The notes beneath the pieces were generated by a model. The model saw only the letters and a list, made by a program, of their open reading frames with translations, did no database searches and was not told the origin of the DNA. This document shows positions 33,207 through 38,538 of a stretch of 38,538 nucleotides of DNA, piece by piece (position 1 is the first letter of the stretch; each line of letters opens with the position of its first letter). The stretch is from assembly GCA_029226935.1 (NCBI GenBank), contig JAQXYZ010000022.1, forward strand, positions 1 to 38,538. The letters run 5' to 3'. Made by a program: the position numbers and the translations under genes. The DNA is from Bacillota bacterium (GTDB lineage: Bacteria; Bacillota; Clostridia; Lachnospirales; Lachnospiraceae).

Positions 33207-34460
33207 TTATAAATCCAAACTATTTTGATCAAGTAAAAACTGCCTGATTCCCATTGTTGTAATTCCCTTTTCATCTCGCTTTAACTTAATATGATTTCCG
33301 ACTACAACAATTTTCTTAAAGGAATCTCCAATAGAAAGTAATGGTCTCTCTTCCTGTTTCTTTTTTTCTTCATCAGGCAGGACAAACGCAGACTGAATAT
33401 AGTACTTATTATTACCTTTATATGCTATGAAATCTACTTCAAGTTGCTTTCGTAAACGCTTTCCTTCATCATCCATTTCTCTTATTTCTATTAGCCCGAC
33501 ATCAACAGAATATCCTCTTCTTCTGACTTCATTATAGATGATGTTTTCCATCAGATGAGTCTCTTCTATCTGCCGAAATCCTAGCCTTGCATTTCGAAGT
33601 CCCGGATCCACAAAATAGATTTTCTTCGGAGTTCCAATATATTTTCTTCCCTTTATATCATATCGATTTGCAATATCAACTATAAAGGCATCCTGCAGAT
33701 AGTCGATGTAGTTTTTGATTGTTTTTGAAGTAATCTCACTTTTCATTACTGTATGAAAAGTATTCTCTAATTTTGTTGGATTCGTAAGCGATCCAATGGA
33801 AGAAGCCAAAATATTGACAAGATCTTCAAGCTCTGTCGTATTCATAATATGATTATGCTCAATCAGATCCTTTAAATAGGTTTCTTTAAATAAATCAGTC
33901 AAGTACTTAGCTTTCTGTTCGTCCGTATCAAACGAAAGAATTCTAGGTAAGCCACCATAAGTCATATACTCATTAAATGCATCTTCTTCTGTTCCCTCAA
34001 ATGCAGAAACATATTCCTCAAAAGAAAGAGGATATACTCTTATCTCATCACCACGCCCTCTAAACTCTGTAAGAATGTCAGACGATAAAAACTTTGAATT
34101 ACTTCCCGTCGCATAAACATCCAGATTTTCAATCTGCATAAGCGAATTGAGGACTTCTGAGAAATCTGGTACAAACTGTATTTCATCAAGCAGTACATAA
34201 TACTGCTTATTATCTTCTATCAGAGACTTTACATGCTTATATAGAGTCAGTGGTTCACGCAACCACTTATTCTCAATATTATCCAGCGCAATCGAAATAA
34301 TATGATTCTCAGGAATTCCTCTATCCATCAAATCTTTTTTGAATAATTTAAACAAAAGGTATGACTTTCCGCAGCGACGTACTCCTGTTATGACTTTTAC
34401 AAATCCATTTCTTTCTCTCATTCTGATTTGGTTTAGGTAATATTCTCTTGCTATTTCCAT
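33207..34460 (-). CDS. AAA ATPase with DUF4143 domain
   Basis: The product has 417 residues. The N-terminal AAA_14 domain has Walker A GVRRCGKS (26-33), Walker B YYVLLDEIQF (about 87-96) and a sensor motif YATGSNSKFLSS. The C-terminal DUF4143 domain (about 200-400) is a winged-helix plus PD-(D/E)xK-like fold; here EVDFIAYKGNNKYYIQ keeps the Asp but has Gln where nuclease members have Glu, and the lysine is not evident. Such ATPases are common, mobile and of uncertain function in gut Firmicutes and archaea. It has a strong own promoter with a perfect palindromic operator and sits next to a helicase remnant, which suggests acquisition by insertion. Confidence 0.85.
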   Translation of the reverse strand: MEIAREYYLNQIRMRERNGFVKVITGVRRCGKSYLLFKLFKKDLMDRGIPENHIISIALDNIENKWLREPLTLYKHVKSLIEDNKQYYVLLDEIQFVPDFSEVLNSLMQIENLDVYATGSNSKFLSSDILTEFRGRGDEIRVYPLSFEEYVSAFEGTEEDAFNEYMTYGGLPRILSFDTDEQKAKYLTDLFKETYLKDLIEHNHIMNTTELEDLVNILASSIGSLTNPTKLENTFHTVMKSEITSKTIKNYIDYLQDAFIVDIANRYDIKGRKYIGTPKKIYFVDPGLRNARLGFRQIEETHLMENIIYNEVRRRGYSVDVGLIEIREMDDEGKRLRKQLEVDFIAYKGNNKYYIQSAFVLPDEEKKKQEERPLLSIGDSFKKIVVVGNHIKLKRDEKGITTMGIRQFLLDQNSLDL

Positions 34461-34476
34461 ATATCATTCCCCTTTT

Positions 34477-34492
34477 TAGGTCATATGACCTA
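34477..34492. promoter_or_regulatory. Palindromic operator at the ATPase promoter
   Basis: TAGGTCATATGACCTA is a perfect 16-bp palindrome. It lies at about the expected transcription start of the DUF4143 ATPase gene, 10 nt after the TATAAT box, where a bound repressor would block transcription. Confidence 0.65.
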
Positions 34493-34501
34493 TTTTATGT
34501 A

Positions 34502-34530
34502 ATTATAATCCCAGCCACCGCAAATGTAAA
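34502..34530 (-). promoter_or_regulatory. Sigma-A promoter of the DUF4143 ATPase gene
   Basis: Minus-strand TTTACA (34525-34530), 17-nt spacer, perfect TATAAT (34502-34507). The leader to the ATG at 34460 is about 35 nt. Confidence 0.75.
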
Positions 34531-34548
34531 CTCGTTCGTTACATTTTT

Positions 34549-34564
34549 TAGGTCTTGTGACCGC
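34549..34564. promoter_or_regulatory. Second, imperfect copy of the operator
   Basis: TAGGTCTTGTGACCGC repeats the half-sites AGGTC/GACC of the palindrome at 34477-34492, centred 72 bp away and upstream of the -35 box. Two sites about seven helical turns apart could allow looping by one regulator. Confidence 0.45.
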
Positions 34565-34629
34565 TTTTACGGAATAGTTGTTAGAGTTGTAGATCTATAC
34601 ATCACTTATATTCTTCTCAAAATAAAAGA

Positions 34630-34664
34630 ACCGATGCATCGAAATCATAATTCGAAATGCACCG
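34630..34664 (-). terminator. Terminator-like hairpin downstream of the second AAA ATPase gene
   Basis: ACCGATGCATCGAA on one side pairs with TTCGAAATGCACCGGT on the other, with one mismatch and a two-base bulge. On the minus strand it is followed by TTCTTTTATTTT. It lies more than 200 nt after the ATPase stop at 34888, so it is either a distal terminator or guards the next promoter. Confidence 0.5.
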
Positions 34665-34788
34665 GTCTTAATTTTTTGATTTTTCTGAAAAAATCATGCC
34701 CTTTAACATCGGTAGTATTCATCGTATATTTTTCTCTTAAAAACCGGGTTTTCCATTTATAATACCACCTTTCTAAAGAGAGCATAAC

Positions 34789-34858
34789 GCAAATCCCCTT
34801 TCATGCAAACGCATTTTCTGCGCAAATCCCCATTCAGAGCGCAAACAATCCGCAAATC
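34789..34858. repeat. Three short direct repeats CGCAAATC
   Basis: CGCAAATC occurs at 34789, 34821 and 34851, with related GCAAAC strings between. The rest of this 427-bp gene-free stretch (34461-34887) holds the ATPase promoter, its two operator copies and the hairpin at 34630-34664; nothing else was recognised. Confidence 0.45.
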
Positions 34859-34887
34859 TGGATATTTTACGGGTTTTATCTAACTCT

Positions 34888-36684
34888 CTACAACGATTTC
34901 AAGTATTCCTCTACATTCAGATACTGAACACCATCTACCTTGGCATCATCTCCACGGTAAATCACATATCGTCCTGTAATATCACCATACCTATGACTTG
35001 TCATAGCACATTTTTCTTCGTTTGTTATATGACGATACTGTTCCGGAGCCTGCTCCTTGCTGTACTTTACTTCATAGATTTGGCAAGTAAGTGTTTTCTG
35101 GTCGAAAACAACCATATCAAACTCTCCTACTGTGAACTGCAGTTTGAATACCTTTTTATCCGGTTGTGCTATCTTTGTTTCAAGCAGGATGATATCCTCC
35201 ATCATTCTTCCACGGATTTCATTCAGCAATCTTTCTAATATACGCTGTCTTTCCTGAATGGATAGTTCTTGGAATTTTGCATCAAGCAATAAATTTTCCA
35301 CGATAGCATTCGCTTGCGCATATCGCATGCCTGGTTGTGTGATAACAGTAACCTTGCTCTTCCTACTTACTTCAGGCAATGACTCAAGATCAATCTCCAT
35401 AATCAAATCCAATAACGCCAGATATTCCTTTATCTGAACCATATGAGTGTCTTCTATGTCAATGCACTGTTCCTCTTTGTTGAGGATATCGAGCATCTGC
35501 ATGATTCCAAATGTCACTGCATCCAAATCCATATGCTCCTTGATATTTATTGGATTCTCTCTATCTCTAAGCATATTTGCTGCCGTAACAGAAATATCAT
35601 GAGACTTAAAGGTTCTCTCTACAACACTACGTGTAAAGCTATGGTTGATATTCTCTACCACGCGATTGATTACGTTTGTTAATTCTCCTCGCTCATACAA
35701 ATCTAACAACTGACGAAAATGTCCTCCATACTGATAACTCTTAAGCGAGTGCTGGATGTTCTTTGCAATCGCAGTATCAATATACTCCTCCGCAGTCTTC
35801 GAATTGGAAAATGTCGTATCTGCATTATAATTGATACCGCCAAGACTCATTGTTCCGCCATAACGGATATATTCATCGATACCCTTTATTCCCAAAACCT
35901 CTTCAAACTCGCGGTATGGAATAAATGTAGTATGCAACATAATACATCTGTCATAGAGCTGCTCCTCTTTTGAAAATGCAAATCCAAGAGAATCTGTTCC
36001 GGATAAAACTATCTTCATTCCGCTACTTGCATAAATATCTGCAAAGATAGCTGCTCCTTCAATAAAATCTTCCATCAATGTTACTTCATCGATGAATACA
36101 TATTTGAAACCTTTTTCTTCTAACAATCTAAGGTCAGCATCCACGTCTGCTAATGTATCCTTAGATTTCACTTGAATAAATGCAGCCTTCTTAAATTCGG
36201 CATCAGATAGTTCTGTAAGAATCTGACGAATCATTGTTGTTTTACCGGTTCGTCTCAGTCCATAAAGAATAAACACCTTATCCTGCCATCCACCAAAAAT
36301 GTATTCCCTAAGTTCTTTAATACATTCTCTTTTTCTATATTTCTTTGTTAGCGCAATCTGCGACTTAAGTTGTTTTCCAACTCGCACTGTCGTTTTAAAT
36401 GCAAGCTGCTCTTCCTCTTCAGTCTCTGGCTCTTCTTCAGGAACTACTAATAACTTCAATTCCTTTAATTGTTTCTCCAATGCTTTTCTCTTTTCAATCT
36501 GCTCTTTAAGCTCCGGAACTTTTCCAAAATCCAAGTAGCTTTCCATCCTTTTGCCATTTATAGTTATTCTGTGATAATAATATTCTTTATCTCTTATTTT
36601 CTTCTTTGTAATGCTGCCTTCAGGCAATAGTGCGATTTCTCGCTCCAGTTCTGCTATTTTATTCATTAATTCCTCTTGTCCCAT
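34888..36684 (-). CDS. AAA ATPase with N-terminal coiled coil and C-terminal nuclease-like domain
   Basis: The product has 598 residues from the ATG at 36684, which has AGGAGG 8 nt upstream. The first 85 residues combine a coiled coil with a small beta unit (KKKIRDKEYYYHRITINGKR) like the DUF6788 domain seen in mobile-element proteins. The AAA part has Walker A YGLRRTGKT (about 141-149) and Walker B YVFIDEV (about 195-201). The C-terminal domain carries GEFDMVVFD and YEVKYSK, an apparently intact D...ExK nuclease core (about 520-540), unlike the neighbour at 33207. The function is unknown. The promoter is framed by a 16-bp inverted repeat. Confidence 0.82.
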   Translation of the reverse strand: MGQEELMNKIAELEREIALLPEGSITKKKIRDKEYYYHRITINGKRMESYLDFGKVPELKEQIEKRKALEKQLKELKLLVVPEEEPETEEEEQLAFKTTVRVGKQLKSQIALTKKYRKRECIKELREYIFGGWQDKVFILYGLRRTGKTTMIRQILTELSDAEFKKAAFIQVKSKDTLADVDADLRLLEEKGFKYVFIDEVTLMEDFIEGAAIFADIYASSGMKIVLSGTDSLGFAFSKEEQLYDRCIMLHTTFIPYREFEEVLGIKGIDEYIRYGGTMSLGGINYNADTTFSNSKTAEEYIDTAIAKNIQHSLKSYQYGGHFRQLLDLYERGELTNVINRVVENINHSFTRSVVERTFKSHDISVTAANMLRDRENPINIKEHMDLDAVTFGIMQMLDILNKEEQCIDIEDTHMVQIKEYLALLDLIMEIDLESLPEVSRKSKVTVITQPGMRYAQANAIVENLLLDAKFQELSIQERQRILERLLNEIRGRMMEDIILLETKIAQPDKKVFKLQFTVGEFDMVVFDQKTLTCQIYEVKYSKEQAPEQYRHITNEEKCAMTSHRYGDITGRYVIYRGDDAKVDGVQYLNVEEYLKSL

Positions 36685-36705
36685 TAGCAACACCTCCTGC
36701 ACTTT

Positions 36706-36761
36706 GTTATACCCATTATACTCGCTTAATTCATTTTAGTAAAGGGTATAATGGGTATAAC
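36706..36761. promoter_or_regulatory. Inverted-repeat operator around the second ATPase promoter
   Basis: A perfect 16-bp inverted repeat: GTTATACCCATTATAC (36706-36721) and its reverse complement (36746-36761), 24 bp apart. One arm covers the -10 box and start site; the other lies just upstream of the -35. The right arm also contains GGGTATAA twice in direct order. Confidence 0.65.
36715..36743 (-). promoter_or_regulatory. Sigma-A promoter of the second AAA ATPase gene
   Basis: Minus-strand TTTACT (36738-36743), 17-nt spacer, perfect TATAAT (36715-36720), about 30 nt before the ATG. The -10 box is part of the inverted-repeat arm. Confidence 0.75.
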
Positions 36762-36792
36762 GCTTTTAATGCGACTAATTATGCGTTTTATC

Positions 36793-36825
36793 TTATCGGC
36801 AACAAATGCTATTTAGTGCCGATAA
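36793..36825. repeat. Hairpin TTATCGGCA/TGCCGATAA
   Basis: A perfect 9-bp inverted repeat with a 15-nt loop, just after the phage portal remnant. It lacks a T run on either strand, so it is not a typical terminator; it may be another operator or a scar of a lost element. Confidence 0.5.
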
Positions 36826-36838
36826 AATAATCACTCTC

Positions 36839-36991
36839 CTAACCCGCAAACTGCGGCATATCATATGGTAAATATCTGCGCCCTCCTTTTGAAGATGCAT
36901 TTCCACCCCTAAAGAACGAATACGCACTACCCGAAGTTCTGGCTATGGGAGCATCCCTTCCACGAAACAATTTGCTAAACACGCTCATCAT
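36839..36991 (-). pseudogene. Remnant of a phage portal protein N-terminus
   Basis: A 50-codon open frame. It reads MMSVFSKLFRGRDAPIARTS then GSAYSFFRGGNASSKGG, close to the N-terminus of HK97-type portal proteins (the GSAYSFFFGGTSSGK-like segment known from clostridial phages). After about residue 36 it changes to an unrelated RRYLPYDMPQFAG and stops. The ribosome-binding site is weak. It is best read as prophage debris, marking this as a site of past integration. Confidence 0.6.
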
Positions 36992-37002
36992 TTACATCCA
37001 TG

Positions 37003-37031
37003 CAAAAAGACACTTACATTTCTGCAAGTGC
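37003..37031 (-). terminator. Terminator of the toxin-antitoxin operon
   Basis: On the minus strand CACTTGCA-GAAA-TGTAAGTG forms a hairpin with one mismatch, followed by TCTTTTT. It starts about 20 nt after the antitoxin stop codon at 37052. Confidence 0.7.
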
Positions 37032-37051
37032 CCTCTTCGATAAAATATTAT

Positions 37052-38095
37052 TTAAAAACTTCTTATTTCTTTTGCCAAGCTAAAAGGAATAATCTCTCCC
37101 GCATTCGTCTCCTTATATGCCTTTTCTTCATGCATATAATCTACAATGTCCTTCGCCTTATAATTTTTAAATTTCTCTATCACCTTATCCAGAATAGCCT
37201 TTTCTCTATCACTTAATATAGAATAATCCATTCCAACAGTGGGATAAACATGAAGCATCGTATCATAGTTATAACTCATCTCTTCTTTAATGTTGAGATT
37301 TTCAAGATTCATCAAACTATAATGTCCTATAGGCAAGGCTCCCATTGGTTCATGTCTATATACCATACCAGTCATGGCAAATCCATTCTCAATGAATGAC
37401 AGAACATCCGAATACCACAACATTTTCATCAGTTTTACCTTGAATAAGTTTGATACTTTCTCCGCAATATAGGAAATCATTGCCTCTATCTTATCAATAT
37501 TCAAAACCGTAAAACCATTTGAATCAGACGGTTCTTCAAAATTAGCATACTCACCTTCAAAAGTTTGGCGTGTCAGATATTCCTTTCCATATGAAGCAAG
37601 CTTTTCAACGATTTTTGACTTTATTTCCACTCTCTTCATTGGAGTAAATTTATCCGCATTCTTTTTTAAGAATTCTAATGCTTGAAGTGGATTATCCTTA
37701 ATTAGCCGAAGCATGGTATCATAAGCCTCATCTTGAATCGCTTTGCTCTCGTAACGAGAAATAGTAGCCTCTCCCCATCCCAAAAGTTTTGCCAAATCAA
37801 CCTGGGATAGCCCATAGCTTTCTCTTATCGCTACTATCTCATAAGATGTAAGCAAGCCTTTCTTAATACGGTATGCATTTCTAGCATTTAAGAGATTCTC
37901 ATTGGTCATAGCTCCCGTTTCAAATTCATTCTCATCTTCGTCCGCATTGGCACAAAAATAAAACCTCTCCTCGTAGGTTACTTCTTCTCCCTTTAATACA
38001 ATTGATGTAATACGTGTTCTTTCTTCAACTTCATGTGTCTTGTCACATAAAGGACAATTCATATGCACCTTTCTTAATAATGTGTTGGTCTCCAT
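37052..38095 (-). CDS. Antitoxin: MqsA-like zinc/HTH part fused to a Panacea (DUF4065) domain
   Basis: The product has 347 residues. The N-terminus has CPLC (14-17) and one more cysteine (C48, FYFCAN), so the MqsA-type zinc site looks incomplete. An XRE-like HTH follows (about 83-118: YGLSQVDLAKLLGWGEATIS). After a linker, residues 205-335 form a Panacea domain with LFKVKLMKMLWYSDVLSFIE, GMVYRHEPMGALPIGHYSLM and IVDYMHEEKAY. Panacea domains neutralise many unrelated toxins in PanAT systems. The HTH should bind its own promoter. It lies 25 nt after a small acidic/basic gene that ends like an MqsR/RelE-type toxin. AGGAGG site 8 nt before the ATG. Confidence 0.85.
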   Translation of the reverse strand: METNTLLRKVHMNCPLCDKTHEVEERTRITSIVLKGEEVTYEERFYFCANADEDENEFETGAMTNENLLNARNAYRIKKGLLTSYEIVAIRESYGLSQVDLAKLLGWGEATISRYESKAIQDEAYDTMLRLIKDNPLQALEFLKKNADKFTPMKRVEIKSKIVEKLASYGKEYLTRQTFEGEYANFEEPSDSNGFTVLNIDKIEAMISYIAEKVSNLFKVKLMKMLWYSDVLSFIENGFAMTGMVYRHEPMGALPIGHYSLMNLENLNIKEEMSYNYDTMLHVYPTVGMDYSILSDREKAILDKVIEKFKNYKAKDIVDYMHEEKAYKETNAGEIIPFSLAKEIRSF

Positions 38096-38120
38096 TTTTC
38101 TTACCTCCTTTGCAATTCCA

Positions 38121-38534
38121 TTATGCGTAAGGAAATGTCATTTTCTCCTTTGCATAGTGGAACGACACGCATAATACATGTCTCTGCTGATCTCCTTTAA
38201 TCTTTAACTTCACATATACAAGCTTACTATTTATATCCTTCCCAAAAACAAATAATAATGGCGGATTCAAATCGTCTTTATCTATTTTGGTCTCAGAATA
38301 TTCTGCTACGGTAAGTTCTTTCAGCCGCTCTACTACATCTTCCGTATCGTAATCAAGATCCAATAAAGTATATGGTGTTGAATATTTTTGATCTTGACCC
38401 TGTTTCTTTTTGCTAATCAAAGTAAGATCTGTATCTATATCAAAATCTGCATTCTCCAGTATCGACTTTAATTCATCCAGAAATGCAATGACTTCTCTCT
38501 TTTTCGATTGTGTACTAAGGAAAATTATAACCAC
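38121..38534 (-). CDS. Putative toxin partner of the Panacea antitoxin; 5' end uncertain
   Basis: About 137 residues are visible and the frame stays open to the window edge, so the true start may lie outside; the GTG at 38534 overlaps a GGAGG and no good ATG follows. Sequence marks are DFDIDTDLTLI, TPYTLLDLDYDTEDVVERLK, LTVAEYSETKIDKDDLNPPL followed by LFVFGKDI, and the end HVLCVSFHYAKEKMTFPYA. The C-terminus resembles MqsR/RelE-fold mRNA-interferase toxins, and toxin-first order matches mqsRA. Catalytic residues cannot be assigned with certainty. The function is inferred mainly from the neighbour. Confidence 0.65.
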   Translation of the reverse strand: MVIIFLSTQSKKREVIAFLDELKSILENADFDIDTDLTLISKKKQGQDQKYSTPYTLLDLDYDTEDVVERLKELTVAEYSETKIDKDDLNPPLLFVFGKDINSKLVYVKLKIKGDQQRHVLCVSFHYAKEKMTFPYA

Positions 38535-38538
38535 CTCC

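Noticed and set aside
33207-34460. Insertion-sequence helper ATPase (IstB/TniB type)
   Set aside because: Walker motifs are present but the C-terminal half is the DUF4143 type, and no transposase or terminal inverted repeats are seen nearby.
34789-34858. CRISPR array
   Set aside because: Repeats are only 8 bp, three copies, and spacers are not of regular CRISPR type; no cas genes are nearby.
36793-36825. Rho-independent terminator
   Set aside because: The stem is perfect but no T run follows on either strand, so it is listed as a plain hairpin.

Overview
The window looks like a chromosomal segment from a motile, Gram-positive gut anaerobe of the Lachnospiraceae (Roseburia/Lachnospira/Butyrivibrio-like). 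Reasons: a sigma-D flagellar cluster with fliW-csrA and two flgK genes, strong GGAGG ribosome-binding sites, a CIRCE operator, sigma-A promoters with 17-bp spacers, and a membrane-anchored GH5 beside a PilZ-type cellulose synthase. No database search was possible, so the taxon is an inference. Almost every gene is on the minus strand; upp is the only convincing plus-strand gene. Transcription therefore runs mostly right to left.

Region 1 (1-8.6 kb, late flagellar genes). A sigma-D-like promoter at 8552-8578 starts flgM-flgN-flgK-flgK-flgL-fliW-csrA. It ends in a terminator that overlaps the csrA stop codon. A second sigma-D-like promoter is embedded in that same terminator and drives flaG-fliD. 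The flaG ribosome-binding site lies in a small hairpin that looks like a CsrA target, so FliW/CsrA probably tunes the next operon.

Region 2 (8.6-13.7 kb). Divergent uraA and upp form a uracil uptake and salvage pair with facing promoters. They are followed by a three-gene ABC-2 exporter operon. A 426-bp imperfect palindrome (13823-14248) separates this from region 3.

Region 3 (14.3-19.7 kb). An hsp20-dnaJ heat-shock pair sits under a promoter whose -35 box lies inside a perfect CIRCE (HrcA) operator. Next is a trkH-kdpD-kdpE potassium uptake and sensing operon with a short KdpD and no kdpFABC.

Region 4 (19.8-30 kb, the most interesting block). An eight-gene, tightly packed operon reads VTC-type polyphosphate polymerase domain, DUF4956 membrane protein, CotH kinase, MBOAT O-acyltransferase, AlgX/DHHW-type protein, ComEC-like metallo-beta-lactamase protein, PilZ cellulose synthase (BcsA-like), GH5 endoglucanase. 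It starts at one strong sigma-A promoter and has a 5' leader with a terminator-like hairpin. It probably makes an acylated, perhaps phospho-modified, cellulose-like exopolysaccharide under c-di-GMP control. An XRE regulator with 19 consecutive five-residue repeats lies just upstream.

Region 5 (31-38.5 kb). Small metabolic genes (MmcQ-Ogt fusion, Dabb protein, amidohydrolase) give way to an accessory zone. It holds a helicase tail remnant, two different DUF4143-type AAA ATPases each with its own palindromic operator and strong promoter, a prophage portal-protein remnant, and a toxin-antitoxin operon whose antitoxin joins an MqsA-like zinc/HTH part to a Panacea domain. The left edge cuts fliD and the right edge may cut the toxin gene.
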